Origin: Alphaproteobacteria bacterium
GTDB lineage: Bacteria; Pseudomonadota; Alphaproteobacteria; Rhizobiales; Rhizobiaceae
Reading direction: 5' to 3'
Length of the DNA: 64,000 nt
Assembly (NCBI GenBank): GCA_024742485.1
Contig: JANSYK010000002.1
Span: forward strand, 372,001-436,000
The number at the start of each line of letters is the position of its first letter. The stretch's first letter is position 1. The position numbers were made by a program, and so were the translations under genes. Positions 35,520-45,807 of the stretch are shown piece by piece. Under the pieces are notes generated by a model. The model was not told the DNA's origin. It did no database searches and saw only the letters and a program-made list of their open reading frames with translations.

Positions 35520-36230
35520 ATGACATACAAGGACACGGTTTCAATGAAACATGATCAGCAACGGACCCTCGCCGGTCACCTCAATCTCAGGTCTGTCGCT
35601 GCCATCCTGTTGACGGGCGCATTGCTCGGCGGATGTGCCAAGGTCCACGATATTGAAGTGGGATCGATTCCGGACGACTATCGGACACGCCATCCCATCA
35701 TCATCTCTGAAAAGGAAGAGGTGGTGGATATTCCCGTGGCCAGCACCGACAGCAAGATGAACTACGGAACGACAAGCATCGTACGTGGATTTGCGCGGCA
35801 ATATAGCCGCAACTCCACCGGCGCGCTGCACATCATGACTCCCGTTGGATCACCCAACACGGGATCGGCGTCACACGTCGCCGATCAGATCCGCAAGGTT
35901 CTTGTTGAAGAGGGCATCCCGCGCGGACGCATTCAGATCACATCCTACCAGGCAGCAGCGGAAAATGATGCCGCGCCGATCCGGCTGAGCTTCAGCGCCA
36001 TCGGAGCCTCCACGGGACCCTGTGGCCGCTGGCCGAAGGACCTGGTCACCAACACGATGGAAAACAAAAACTACGAAAACTTCGGATGCGCCACGCAAAA
36101 CAACCTGGCTGCCCAAATTGCCAATCCATCGGATCTGATTGCACCGCGTGGCATGACACCGATCGACGCGCAACGTCGCGATACGGTCATCGACAAATAC
36201 AGAGAAAATGGCGCGTCGCTCCAGGAATAG
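35520..36230 (+). CDS. cpaD: Pilus assembly lipoprotein CpaD
   Basis: A 236-residue lipoprotein: hydrophobic signal with lipobox LLGGC near residue 38, then the CpaD domain, with ISEKEEVVDIPVAS and a PCGRWP segment typical of the family near residue 168. FGCATQNNLAAQIANPSDL is the conserved C-terminal signature. It probably works with the secretin at the outer membrane. An ATG at 35499 overlaps the cpaC stop, but ATG 35520 has GGAG 9 bases upstream and a shorter leader; either would work. Confidence 0.9.
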   Translation: MTYKDTVSMKHDQQRTLAGHLNLRSVAAILLTGALLGGCAKVHDIEVGSIPDDYRTRHPIIISEKEEVVDIPVASTDSKMNYGTTSIVRGFARQYSRNSTGALHIMTPVGSPNTGSASHVADQIRKVLVEEGIPRGRIQITSYQAAAENDAAPIRLSFSAIGASTGPCGRWPKDLVTNTMENKNYENFGCATQNNLAAQIANPSDLIAPRGMTPIDAQRRDTVIDKYRENGASLQE

Positions 36231-36289
36231 ACAATTCGCCATACGGTTCCGGCAGGCATGAACTGCACAAAGCAAGGCAGGAAGACACG

Positions 36290-37570
36290 ATGAGTGAGGT
36301 AGCACACAGCCAACGGGGTGGGGAAAGCCTGATTGATAGCGGCGAAAGGCGCAGCGAACTTGAGCAGATGCGCCCGCTGCCACGCATTTCGATCCAGGCA
36401 TTCTGTGAGTCGGACGATCTGCTGGAGGTCATGAACAGCCTTGCGGATGATCGGCGAATGGCGCGGGTTCATTTTCGCACCGCCAGCGGTAATATCGAGA
36501 CCGCCAGCAACATGTTCGCGTCCTCCCCGACGCCAAACCTGATCATTCTAGAGAATCGGGCGCCCGCGGCACAGTTGATGGATCAACTGGGTGATCTTGC
36601 AGAAGTCTGCGATCCGACCACCAAGGTCGTCATCGTCGGCCATGACAATGATGTGCACCTCTATCGTGACCTGATACGCCAGGGAATTTCGGAATATATC
36701 CTCGCTCCGGTCTCCCTGACCGACATGATCAATGTCGTGTCGACGATATTTGTTGATCCGGAATCCGAGCCGCTCGGCCGTACGATCGCCTTTGTCGGCG
36801 CCAAGGGCGGCGTCGGTTCGTCGACCATTGCCCATAATTGTGCCTGGGGCATTTCAAACCTCTTTTCGACGGAAGTCATCCTCGCCGACATGGATCTCGC
36901 ATTCGGTACGGCCAACATCAATTTCGACCAGGATCCGCCCCAGGGCATCGCCGAGGCGGTGTATTCGCCGGAGCGCCTGGACGATGTGTTCCTGGATCGG
37001 CTGCTGGCAAAATGCGCTTCGCATCTTTCGATGCTGGCTGCGCCGTCGATGCTGGACCGGACCTATGACTTCAGCACCAGCACGTTCGAGCCGCTTCTTG
37101 AGGTGGTACAGCGCAGTGCGCCATTGACGGTGCTGGATGTTCCCCATCAGTGGACCGACTGGACACAGTCGGTGATGAAGGAAGTGGATGACGTCATCAT
37201 CACCGCTACGCCCGATCTTGCCAATCTGCGTAACACCAAGAATCTGCTGGACACGCTCATCAAGCTTCGACCCAATGACAAGACACCACGCATCATCCTC
37301 AACCAGGTCGGAATGCCGAAACGTCCGGAAATCTCACTTGATGATTTCTGCGAGCCGCTGGAGATCGAACCGACCGCTATCATCCCGTTTGACGCACTGC
37401 TGTTTGGTACGGCGTCCAACAGCGGACGGATGATTGCCGAGACCGATGCAAAGGCGCCCACTGCCGAGACCTTTTCTCAACTGGCCCATATTCTGACGGG
37501 CCGGGCCGAGGTCAAGAGCAAGAAGAAATCAGGGCTGTCCAACCTTCGTTCGCTGCTTCGGCGCAGCTAG
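36290..37570 (+). CDS. cpaE: Flp pilus localisation ATPase CpaE/TadZ
   Basis: A 426-residue cytoplasmic protein. Residues about 30-150 form an atypical receiver-like domain (LIILENRAPAAQLMDQL), and from about 168 a ParA/MinD-like ATPase follows with the deviant Walker A FVGAKGGVGSSTIAHN, ILADMDLAFGTANINFD and the later RIILNQVGMPKRPEI. In studied systems it places the Tad machine at the cell pole. ATG 36290 is chosen because a longer open frame upstream runs through cpaD. It starts about 60 bases after cpaD. Confidence 0.92.
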   Translation: MSEVAHSQRGGESLIDSGERRSELEQMRPLPRISIQAFCESDDLLEVMNSLADDRRMARVHFRTASGNIETASNMFASSPTPNLIILENRAPAAQLMDQLGDLAEVCDPTTKVVIVGHDNDVHLYRDLIRQGISEYILAPVSLTDMINVVSTIFVDPESEPLGRTIAFVGAKGGVGSSTIAHNCAWGISNLFSTEVILADMDLAFGTANINFDQDPPQGIAEAVYSPERLDDVFLDRLLAKCASHLSMLAAPSMLDRTYDFSTSTFEPLLEVVQRSAPLTVLDVPHQWTDWTQSVMKEVDDVIITATPDLANLRNTKNLLDTLIKLRPNDKTPRIILNQVGMPKRPEISLDDFCEPLEIEPTAIIPFDALLFGTASNSGRMIAETDAKAPTAETFSQLAHILTGRAEVKSKKKSGLSNLRSLLRRS

Positions 37571-37619
37571 AGCGAGCTCTAGGCGGGAACTCCACTCAAG
37601 AATGATCCGAGGTTAGTGC

Positions 37620-39101
37620 ATGTTTGGGAAACGGGGAAAACAGGGGTTCGGCAGTGTAGCTGACGAGGTTGTCAGCGCGCCGCCGCTTGCGCCGGAACTT
37701 GCCGAAGAATCGAAGTCCGAGAAAGCAGCCGAACCAAGACCGGCGGAATCTGTGGTGCAGAAGAATACGCCATTGGCACCGGGCGCCAGCCGGCCGGAGA
37801 AGAAGCGTTCAAAGAAATCGGAGGGATATTATTCCACCAAATCGCAGGTCTTTTCGGCGCTGATCGACACGATTGATCTTTCGCAGCTTTCCAAGCTCGA
37901 CACGGAAAGTGCGCGCGAGGAAATCCGCGACATTGTCAATGACATCATCACGATCAAGAATTTTGCGATGTCGATCTCCGAGCAGGAGGAGCTGCTGGAG
38001 GACATCTGCAATGACGTGCTGGGCTATGGTCCGCTCGAGCCGCTCCTGGCGCGCGACGACATTGCCGATATCATGATCAACGGATCGTCCAGCAGCTATA
38101 TCGAGGTCGACGGCAAGGTCGAGGAAACCGATATTCGGTTCCGCGACGAAAGCCAGCTTCTGTCCATCTGCCAGCGCATTGTCAGTCAGGTTGGCCGGCG
38201 GGTCGACGAATCCAGCCCGATCTGTGACGCGCGTCTGCCCGACGGCTCACGCGTCAACGTGATTGCCCCGCCATTGGCGATTGATGGCACGTCACTGACA
38301 ATTCGTAAATTCAAGAAGGACAAGCTGACGCTGGATCAGCTGGTCAGCTTCGGAACGATTACGCCGGCCGGCGCGGACATCCTGCAGATCATCGGGCGCG
38401 TTCGCTGCAATGTGGTCATCTCCGGCGGCACCGGTTCCGGAAAGACCACGCTGCTCAACTGTCTGACCCGCTACATTGACACCACGGAGCGGGTTATCAC
38501 CTGCGAAGACTCTGCCGAATTGCAGCTTCAGCAACCCCATGTGGTTCGCCTGGAGACGCGGCCGCCGAATATCGAGGGCGAGGGCGAGGTGACCATGCGC
38601 GATCTGGTCAAGAACTGCCTGCGTATGCGCCCCGAGCGGATCATCGTCGGCGAAGTGCGTGGACCCGAAGTCTTTGACCTTCTGCAGGCAATGAACACCG
38701 GCCATGACGGTTCCATGGGCACGATTCACTCCAATTCACCCAGAGAATGTCTGAGCCGTATGGAATCGATGATCGCCATGGGCGGCTTTTCTCTGCCGGC
38801 CAGAACCGTCCGCGAAATCATCAGCGGTTCGGTGGATGTGATCGTTCAGGCAACACGGCAGCGCGATGGTTCCCGGCGCATCACGCACATTACGGAAGTG
38901 ATCGGGATGGAGGGTGACGTGATCATCACCCAGGACCTCATGACCTACGAATATGAGGGTGAGGATGCCAATGGCAAGATCATTGGCCGTCACTGCTCGA
39001 CCGGAATCGGCAAGCCGAATTTCTGGGAGCGCGCACGCTATTTCGGTGAGGAACGTCGTCTTGCCGAAGCGCTCGACAGCATGGATCAGGTGACGGCCTA
39101 G
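37620..39101 (+). CDS. cpaF: Flp pilus assembly/retraction ATPase CpaF/TadA
   Basis: Hexameric secretion ATPase of 493 residues. A charged, low-complexity N-terminus (1-75) precedes the catalytic core: Walker [14 protein letters not shown] near residue 268, ASP box near [10 protein letters not shown], His-box [12 protein letters not shown] and Walker [13 protein letters not shown]. It supplies energy for pilus extension, probably with the TadB and TadC platform encoded next. The ATG follows GAGG by 8 bases. Confidence 0.95.
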   Translation: MFGKRGKQGFGSVADEVVSAPPLAPELAEESKSEKAAEPRPAESVVQKNTPLAPGASRPEKKRSKKSEGYYSTKSQVFSALIDTIDLSQLSKLDTESAREEIRDIVNDIITIKNFAMSISEQEELLEDICNDVLGYGPLEPLLARDDIADIMINGSSSSYIEVDGKVEETDIRFRDESQLLSICQRIVSQVGRRVDESSPICDARLPDGSRVNVIAPPLAIDGTSLTIRKFKKDKLTLDQLVSFGTITPAGADILQIIGRVRCNVVISGGTGSGKTTLLNCLTRYIDTTERVITCEDSAELQLQQPHVVRLETRPPNIEGEGEVTMRDLVKNCLRMRPERIIVGEVRGPEVFDLLQAMNTGHDGSMGTIHSNSPRECLSRMESMIAMGGFSLPARTVREIISGSVDVIVQATRQRDGSRRITHITEVIGMEGDVIITQDLMTYEYEGEDANGKIIGRHCSTGIGKPNFWERARYFGEERRLAEALDSMDQVTA

Positions 39102-39133
39102 AGGGTCGATCGAGAGGAAAGGAGGCAAACGCT

Positions 39134-40144
39134 GTGTTCGGAATAGATGCGACAATCCTGCTGGTTGTAGCTCTCGTCGCCATATCGGCGGGCGCTGTGG
39201 CTTACGCTGTGCTCTTCCCCTCGATTGAGACCCAGAAGAAAGCCGAATCGCGCATACAGCGCGTCAAGCGGGCGGAAACCGACGGTGATGCCGTCAAGGC
39301 GGCACGTGACCGGGTATCCGAGGCCGCAAAGCGGCGCAAGTCGGTTCAGGAATCGCTCAAGGACATCGAGAAGAAGCAGCAGAGCAAGGGCAATCTGTCT
39401 TCGCCTCCGCTCAAGGTTGCCCTTCAGCAGACCGGATGGAACCTCACCCTCACCCATTTCTATCTTGGAAGCCTGGTATCGGCCGTTCTGTTTGCCGGCC
39501 TGGCGTTCTTCTCCAATGCGCCATTGCTTATGACAGCCGGTGCCGCGGTGGTGGGCGGTCTTGGTGTGCCCAGATGGTTCGTCTCCTTTGTGCGCTCCCG
39601 TCGCATGAAGGCGTTCCTTCAGGAGTTTCCGAATGCGCTGGATGTCATGGTCCGATCCATCAAGTCAGGCTTGCCGATCAACGATGCGCTCAGGCTGATT
39701 GCATCTGATGCACAGGAGCCCCTGCGCAGTGAGTTCCAGAAAGTCGTCCAGGCGCAGCAGATCGGATTGACCGTTCCTGAGGCCTGCGAAAGGCTGCATG
39801 AAAACATTCCGGTGCCGGAAACCAATTTTTTCGCAATTGTCATCGCCATTCAGGCGCAGGCGGGCGGCAACCTGTCCGAAGCGCTCGGCAATTTGTCGCG
39901 TGTCTTGCGAGATCGCCGCAAGATGCGGGCGAAGGTCAATGCCCTGTCCATGGAGGCCAAGGCTTCCGCGGCGATCATTGGGGCGCTGCCATTCATCATC
40001 ACCCTTTTGGTCTATCTGACGACACCCGACTATATTGTCCTGCTGTTCACCGACCCCAGGGGACATTTGATCCTCGGTGTGTCCGCAGTTTGGATGAGCA
40101 TTGGCGTGCTGGTCATGAGAAACATGATCAATTTCGACATCTGA
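39134..40144 (+). CDS. tadB: Tad inner-membrane platform protein TadB
   Basis: A 336-residue protein of the GspF/T2SSF type. One membrane helix at the N-terminus, a charged cytoplasmic region, a helix pair near 110-140, then the F domain with FLQEFPNALDVMVRSIKSGLPINDALRLIA and VIAIQAQAGGNLSEALGNLSRVLRDR, and a terminal helix pair. GTG start with AAGGAGG about 8 bases upstream. It forms the inner-membrane platform with the next protein. Confidence 0.93.
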   Translation: MFGIDATILLVVALVAISAGAVAYAVLFPSIETQKKAESRIQRVKRAETDGDAVKAARDRVSEAAKRRKSVQESLKDIEKKQQSKGNLSSPPLKVALQQTGWNLTLTHFYLGSLVSAVLFAGLAFFSNAPLLMTAGAAVVGGLGVPRWFVSFVRSRRMKAFLQEFPNALDVMVRSIKSGLPINDALRLIASDAQEPLRSEFQKVVQAQQIGLTVPEACERLHENIPVPETNFFAIVIAIQAQAGGNLSEALGNLSRVLRDRRKMRAKVNALSMEAKASAAIIGALPFIITLLVYLTTPDYIVLLFTDPRGHLILGVSAVWMSIGVLVMRNMINFDI

Positions 40145-40178
40145 TAGGCCCAAACTGTATGTGTGAAAGACGATAATA

Positions 40179-41156
40179 ATGGTCCAGACGCTGACAGATC
40201 CGACATTCGTTATGGCAATCCTCGTTGGTATTGCCGTCTTTGCGACGCTCTTTACGGTTTTCATGCCGATGCTCGACCGCGGCGATCTGAATACGCGGAT
40301 GAAGGCGGTGGCGCTGGAACGGGATGAAATCCGCGCCCGTGAACGGGCACGACTGAATGCCGAATCGGGTTCACGCGGCAGTTTGCGCCACGAGAGCAAT
40401 ACCTCGGCACGGCGATTGGTGGAGCGGCTCAATCTGCGCCAGGCCCTGGTTGACACCGGAACCGAAAAACGCCTGAAGATGGCCGGTTTCCGGACCCAGA
40501 ACGCGCTCAATGTCTTCCTCGTCGCCCGATTGATGTTGCCGTTGATCTTCCTGGCCGCGGCGGTTTTTTACGTTTTCATAGTCGGCGCACTGGAAGACAA
40601 GCCGATGATGATACGGGTCTTCGCCTGTATCGGGGCCGGTTATCTTGGCTTTTACGCACCGAACATCTTCATCTCCAACCGCACCTCGAAGCGGCAGCTT
40701 TCGATCAAGCGAGCCTGGCCGGATGCGCTCGACCTCATGCTGATCTGTGTCGAATCGGGCATCTCGATTGAGGCGGCCTTTCAGCGCGTGGCCAATGAGA
40801 TCGCCACACAATCAGCGCCCCTGGCCGAAGAGCTTGTGCTGACAACGGCCGAACTGTCCTATCTTGATGAGCGGCGCAAGGCCTTTGAAAACCTTGGAGA
40901 GCGAACGGGCCTTGAAGCGGTGAAATCCGTGAGTCAGGCGCTGATACAGGCCGAACGCTACGGCACGCCCATAGCACAGGCCCTGCGGGTTCTTGCGCAG
41001 GAAAGCCGGGATATACGCATGACCGAGGCGGAAAAGAAGGCGGCAGCCCTGCCGCCCAAGCTCACGGTTCCGATGATTTTGTTCTTCCTGCCGGTTATCT
41101 TCGGAGTGATCCTCGGGCCGGCGATCATGAAGGTCATGGACAACTACGTCCGATAA
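40179..41156 (+). CDS. tadC: Tad inner-membrane platform protein TadC
   Basis: A 325-residue second T2SSF-type protein. The F domain starts with WPDALDLMLICVESGISIEAAFQRVANEI and ends with VSQALIQAERYGTPIAQALRVLAQESRD. Membrane helices lie near the N-terminus, around 110-160 and at the C-terminus. It starts 34 bases after tadB and closes the + strand pilus operon. The ribosome site is weak. Confidence 0.93.
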   Translation: MVQTLTDPTFVMAILVGIAVFATLFTVFMPMLDRGDLNTRMKAVALERDEIRARERARLNAESGSRGSLRHESNTSARRLVERLNLRQALVDTGTEKRLKMAGFRTQNALNVFLVARLMLPLIFLAAAVFYVFIVGALEDKPMMIRVFACIGAGYLGFYAPNIFISNRTSKRQLSIKRAWPDALDLMLICVESGISIEAAFQRVANEIATQSAPLAEELVLTTAELSYLDERRKAFENLGERTGLEAVKSVSQALIQAERYGTPIAQALRVLAQESRDIRMTEAEKKAAALPPKLTVPMILFFLPVIFGVILGPAIMKVMDNYVR

Positions 41157-41385
41157 CCCAGGCGCACCGACTCGTCCATGGGGTCGCAAGGGGTGACTAC
41201 CGGATCGTGCTTGGCTATCCGCCAATGCGATATCTGCTTCCAGATACTTCATTTGATCGTGATACCAATGCGCACTACTGTTTCAGGGGCGCGATGGGTC
41301 TGAGCCGACATGTGCAGGTGTCCGGCCGGTGCCCGGCGGGATCCGGTCCCCTGTCGCCGCCATACACATATGACGGAGGATATGA

Positions 41386-41931
<546 letters not shown>

Positions 41932-42011
41932 TCCGATTGGGACCTGCCCTGTACAAATGATAGATCAGGCGGCCGGGCGTTGTTGCGAATGAAATGTGTT
42001 CTGACGCCGGA

Positions 42012-42815
42012 TCAGCTTTTCTTGTCGTTGAGCTTCGACCAGGCATTTTGTTGGGAAAGAATGGACCGCAGATAGGTGACGTTGGCTTCCGCCTGGTCCT
42101 TTGAAAGCTCAGCGCGGGCGATCTTTTCCGCCTCGGCGAAACGCCCCTGCAATCCGACAACCAGTGCCAGATTCTGTCTTACGCGGCTGTCGGCTCCAGG
42201 AGCAGCTGCCGCCTTGCCGAGATAGGTTTCGGCGGTTCTGAGATCGCCACTCAGCACATAGGACATTCCGATGTTCGAAAGTATGGACGGCTCGCCCGGC
42301 ATCATGTCCAATGCCTTGCGATAGCTCTGGCGGGCTTCCTTCGACCGTCCCAGCTGATCGAGAATGGCGCCTTCGGCCGAATAGAGTTTCCAATCCGGCT
42401 GATCAGGCCTTTGGGCGCGCCGCACTGTTTCGAGCGCCGGCTCAAGCTGGCCGGCGGCAGCCTGTGCCTTGCCGTAGCTCGCCAGGACGGTCCGGTCCGT
42501 CGGATGATTGATCGCGACCTGCTGCATGACCGCCAGGGCCTGGGAATCGCGTCCGGTCATGCGCAGGATCGTGGCATATTGTATGCCCGTTGCCTTGTCT
42601 TTCGGGTTGGCTTCATAGGCGGCGGCGAATTTTCGCTCCGCGCCCACCAGTTCTGAAGCATTCATTTGCGCAATGGGTTTGCCGCCGGTCGGGATTGATC
42701 CGGTTTTCATGTTGGATACATTGGCGCATGCGGCCAGGCCTGCCGAAAGGGCTACGGCGCAGACTGTTTTAGATAACCGTGCCAGACACAAAGATGCCAA
42801 ACCAGTGCTGCTCAT
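42012..42815 (-). CDS. tadD: Tad pilus TPR lipoprotein TadD
   Basis: A 267-residue lipoprotein with lipobox LSAGLAAC near residue 30 and a row of tetratricopeptide repeats: ATILRMTGRDSQALAVMQQVA, ASYGKAQAAAGQLEPALE, AEGAILDQLGRSKEARQSYRKAL and SNIGMSYVLSGDLRTAETYLGKA. TadD is thought to help the secretin assemble. I chose ATG 42815, with GAGG 7 bases upstream; the open frame further upstream has no lipoprotein-like start. It is separated from the pilus operon by the dioxygenase gene and is on the opposite strand. Confidence 0.9.
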   Translation of the reverse strand: MSSTGLASLCLARLSKTVCAVALSAGLAACANVSNMKTGSIPTGGKPIAQMNASELVGAERKFAAAYEANPKDKATGIQYATILRMTGRDSQALAVMQQVAINHPTDRTVLASYGKAQAAAGQLEPALETVRRAQRPDQPDWKLYSAEGAILDQLGRSKEARQSYRKALDMMPGEPSILSNIGMSYVLSGDLRTAETYLGKAAAAPGADSRVRQNLALVVGLQGRFAEAEKIARAELSKDQAEANVTYLRSILSQQNAWSKLNDKKS

Positions 42816-42951
42816 TTCCCGACCTCGTCTCGGTTCGCCAAGGGCATATCGGGCTGTCACGATCCATTGGCCAATGATTCCGCCCAATCTCTGGGGCATA
42901 AATAGCCTGTTGCTTCGCGCGCTCCGTCCTATAATCAATATTCTGTTAACC

Positions 42952-42966
42952 CTAATGGATCGTTAA
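42952..42966 (-). promoter_or_regulatory. CtrA-like box TTAA-N7-TTAG between tadD and the aminopeptidase gene
   Basis: On the reverse strand, TTAA, 7 bases, TTAG, with another GTTAAC directly after it. It lies 137 bases before the tadD start and just before the divergent aminopeptidase gene. Seven of eight fixed bases match CtrA. Confidence 0.35.
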
Positions 42967-42984
42967 CGCCCATAACCAAGGTGC

Positions 42985-44355
42985 ATGATGACTGTCTCCT
43001 GTTTTGCCGACCCGACGGACCCTTCCCGACCGGTCTATCTCCTCAGCAAACCCGATCTGGAACAGGGCGTTGCCGACCCCGCAATCCGCAAGTGGATTGA
43101 ACAAAGCGGCTTTGCGGCCTCAGCCGGAGAGTTTCAATTGTTGCCGGCACCGGATGGCACGCTGGCCGGAGCCCTGTTCGGAATGGGGCCTTCTGTCGAC
43201 GAAGCGCCGTTGATATCAGGCACCCTGGCCACGCGGCTCCCCAAGGGGGTTTGGCATCTGGTAAATGCCGGTGGGTCCGCCAATGCCCTTGCACTGGGCT
43301 TTGGTCTCGGCAGCTACCGGTTCGATCACTACAAAAAACCGAATCCGGTAAAGGCGCAGCTTGTACTGCCGCAAAATGTCGATCGGGCGTCTTTGGAGCG
43401 GCTCGTCGAAGGTTGTTTTCTGGCGCGCGATCTCGTCAATACGCCGGTCAACGACATGGGGCCGGCCGAATTGGAGGTCGCATTTCGCACCCTTGCCGAA
43501 CGACATGATGCCAGTGTGTCGACGATCGAGGGGGACGCGCTTCTCGATCAGAATTTCCCGATGATCCACGCCGTTGGACGGGCAAGCGCGTCGGCGCCGC
43601 GCCTGCTGGACATGCGATGGGGCGCAGCCGATGCACCGAAAGTGACGCTGGTCGGCAAGGGAGTCTGCTTCGACACCGGGGGCCTCGACATCAAGCCGCC
43701 GGCCGGCATGCTGCTGATGAAAAAGGACATGGGTGGCGCCGCCAATGTGCTGGGGCTTGCCTCCATGATCATGGAGGCGGCAGTGCCCGTGCGCCTGCGA
43801 GTCCTGATCCCGGCCGTGGAGAATTCCATCGCCGGCAATGCATTTCGGCCGGGTGACATCCTGGCAAGCCGCAAGGGTCCGACGGTGGAGATTGGCAATA
43901 CCGATGCCGAAGGCCGCCTGATACTGGCCGATGCGTTGGCCTATGGTGATGAGGAGGAACCCAATCTGCTCATCGACATGGCAACACTGACCGGCGCCGC
44001 GCGGGTTGCCTTGGGTCCGGATCTTGCACCGTTCTATTGCCACGGGGATACGCTGGCGGAGGAGCTGATGGCGGCGGGCCGCATCATGCATGATCCGCTG
44101 TGGCGCATGCCGCTGCATATGGGCTACGATCCGAGCCTGTCATCGCCGCTGGCCGATATCAACAACGCGCCGTCCGGCGGCATGGCAGGTTCCATCACCG
44201 CTGCGCTGTTTCTCAACCGGTTTGTCGAAAAGGCCGACAATTGGCTGCATCTGGATATCTATGCGTGGAATCCCAAAACCAAGCCCTGGTCTCCGCAGGG
44301 CGGCGAGGCTCAGGCCATCCGCGCGCTCTTTCAGCTGGTGTCGGAGCGTTACTGA
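42985..44355 (+). CDS. M17 leucyl aminopeptidase family protein
   Basis: A cytoplasmic two-metal aminopeptidase, 456 residues. The C-terminal catalytic domain has KGVCFDTGGLDIKPPAGMLLMKKDMGGAA (metal Lys and Asp) and NTDAEGRLILADAL (the M17 signature with metal Asp and Glu). The N-terminal domain (about 1-150) is the shorter macro-like regulatory domain. ATG 42988, 6 bases after AAGG, may be the real start instead of 42985. It is divergent from tadD. The peptide range is unknown; this branch is distinct from E. coli PepA in length. Confidence 0.9.
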   Translation: MMTVSCFADPTDPSRPVYLLSKPDLEQGVADPAIRKWIEQSGFAASAGEFQLLPAPDGTLAGALFGMGPSVDEAPLISGTLATRLPKGVWHLVNAGGSANALALGFGLGSYRFDHYKKPNPVKAQLVLPQNVDRASLERLVEGCFLARDLVNTPVNDMGPAELEVAFRTLAERHDASVSTIEGDALLDQNFPMIHAVGRASASAPRLLDMRWGAADAPKVTLVGKGVCFDTGGLDIKPPAGMLLMKKDMGGAANVLGLASMIMEAAVPVRLRVLIPAVENSIAGNAFRPGDILASRKGPTVEIGNTDAEGRLILADALAYGDEEEPNLLIDMATLTGAARVALGPDLAPFYCHGDTLAEELMAAGRIMHDPLWRMPLHMGYDPSLSSPLADINNAPSGGMAGSITAALFLNRFVEKADNWLHLDIYAWNPKTKPWSPQGGEAQAIRALFQLVSERY

Positions 44356-44459
44356 TGCGCGGCAGAGCGATTGCACCTGCCGGGTCGATTTTGACGCCAT
44401 GAGCTCCGAATGATACGGTAGCGAAACAATCGTTGAAAATGCTGTCATTGGCGAGAATC

Positions 44460-44810
44460 ATGAGCGTTGGAATGACGGCCTCGCAGGCCTTGCATTTATG
44501 GCACAATACGGCGTTGAAACTGGTTCATTCCGATGGTCCGGACCTGACACTGCGCCAGATGAGCATCCTTCTTCATATCTATCTCGTGCCACCACCGCAC
44601 ACAGTGCGCGGTCTTGCCGCTGTTCTGGGCGTCACGAAGCCCGTGATCACCCGGGCGCTCGATTCAATGGGTTCACTCGGGCTGGTCCGCAGGACCCGCG
44701 ATGAGCGCGACCGGCGCAATGTCATCATTCAGCGGACCGTTGATGGTGCGCTCTTTCTGGAAAACCTCGGCGATATCGTTGTCGAGGAGGCAAGAGGGCT
44801 TCCATTGTGA
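44460..44810 (+). CDS. MarR family transcriptional regulator
   Basis: A 116-residue winged-helix regulator. LTLRQMSILLHIYL begins the DNA-binding domain, TVRGLAAVLGVTKPVITRALDSMGSLGLVRR is the recognition helix and wing start, and DERDRRNVIIQRT is the wing. ATG 44460 is chosen with a GGCGAG-like site; ATG 44439 is an alternative. Its stop overlaps the start of the NlpC/P60 gene (GTGA), so the two are translated together. The ligand is unknown. Confidence 0.85.
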   Translation: MSVGMTASQALHLWHNTALKLVHSDGPDLTLRQMSILLHIYLVPPPHTVRGLAAVLGVTKPVITRALDSMGSLGLVRRTRDERDRRNVIIQRTVDGALFLENLGDIVVEEARGLPL

Positions 44811-45664
44811 AACCGCAACTCGACAAGAGGCTTCATGCCTATCGATCTGACCGTGCCGATTTGGCGCTGAAGGGACAGGTGCCGGCCGAGCAATTCGTGT
44901 CAGGGACCCCGGCTGTTGTTTGCGACCCCGTCATGGATTTGAAGGCGTCGCCACAGCACAGCGCCGAAGCGGTTAGCCAGCTTCTGCTCGGAGAAACCGT
45001 CACTGTTTTTGACAATGCCGATGGTTGGAGCTGGGTACAGGCCGACCGGGACCGTTATGTCGGTTACGTCGCTGCGGCCGGACTTGGCGACATGGCTGCC
45101 TCGGCGACCCACATCGTGACCGTTCCGCGCACCTTTGCCTATTCTCTGGCTGACCTCCGCAGTCCGGTCAGGTACAGCTGTTCGATGGGAAGCCGGCTAA
45201 CAGTAACGGATATAACGGAAACGAGGGGCACCGCCTATGCGGTCTTGCCGGATGGATCCTCATTGATCGCGTCCCATCTTCGCCCGCTGGGGTTCCACTT
45301 CGATGACTATGTCGCCGTGGCCGCGATGTTTCTGGAAACGCCCTATTTGTGGGCCGGAAAATCTGGCTTCGGCTTTGATTGTTCAGGCCTTGTCCAACTC
45401 TCCATGCTGATGTGCGGCCAATCCACCGCCCGCGATTCTGACATGCAGGCAACATCCATTGGTAAACCGGTCGAAGCAGGATCCAAGGAGCTTCAGCGGG
45501 GCGATCTGGTGTTTTGGTCCGGCCATGTCGGCATTATGGAAGATGCCGATATAATGATCCACGCCAGCGGCCATGCGATGCGGGTCGTGCGTGAAAACCT
45601 GTCCGATGCCATTGACCGCATCGCCCATCTCTATGGCATGCCAACGGCCTACCGGCGCCCATAA
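44807..45664 (+). CDS. NlpC/P60 family cysteine hydrolase
   Basis: A 285-residue peptidase of the NlpC/P60 type, expected to cut cell-wall peptides. The N-terminal part has bacterial SH3-like segments (LLLGETVTVFDNADGWSWVQ near residue 60, then another near 130). The catalytic domain from about 165 carries the Cys in FGFDCSGLVQL near 192, the His in WSGHVGIM near 240 and the third residue in MIHASGHA. The start is GTG overlapping the MarR stop. No signal peptide is visible, so it may act on recycled muropeptides in the cytoplasm or be exported another way. Confidence 0.88.
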   Translation: MKPQLDKRLHAYRSDRADLALKGQVPAEQFVSGTPAVVCDPVMDLKASPQHSAEAVSQLLLGETVTVFDNADGWSWVQADRDRYVGYVAAAGLGDMAASATHIVTVPRTFAYSLADLRSPVRYSCSMGSRLTVTDITETRGTAYAVLPDGSSLIASHLRPLGFHFDDYVAVAAMFLETPYLWAGKSGFGFDCSGLVQLSMLMCGQSTARDSDMQATSIGKPVEAGSKELQRGDLVFWSGHVGIMEDADIMIHASGHAMRVVRENLSDAIDRIAHLYGMPTAYRRP

Positions 45665-45668
45665 CGGT

Positions 45669-45694
45669 CACCCAAAATTCCTCAAGATTGGGTG
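45669..45694 (+). terminator. Hairpin just after the NlpC/P60 gene
   Basis: CACCCAA pairs with TTGGGTG around a 12-base loop, starting 5 bases after the stop codon. No T-run follows, so this may be an RNA-stability hairpin rather than a terminator. Confidence 0.35.
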
Positions 45695-45708
45695 CAGCGG
45701 GTATTGGA

Positions 45709-45807
45709 GCAATTCAGGTTTTGACGGAATCGGCAAAACCTGAATGCATCAACTCAATCAAAGGCCGACACCGTTGTCCCGTTTCTGACAAAACGTGAAA
45801 TGGTCTA
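45709..45807 (+). repeat. 99-bp dispersed intergenic repeat, copy 1
   Basis: It is identical at 93 of 99 positions, with no gaps, to 63085-63183 in the same orientation. It contains a perfect 11-bp stem with a 10-base loop at 45713-45744 (TTCAGGTTTTG and its complement) and a weaker second dyad (CGTTT, 6 bases, AAACG) toward the end. Its last three bases form the stop codon of the reverse-strand ABC ATPase gene. Size and two-palindrome layout recall the rhizobial RIME elements. Confidence 0.85.
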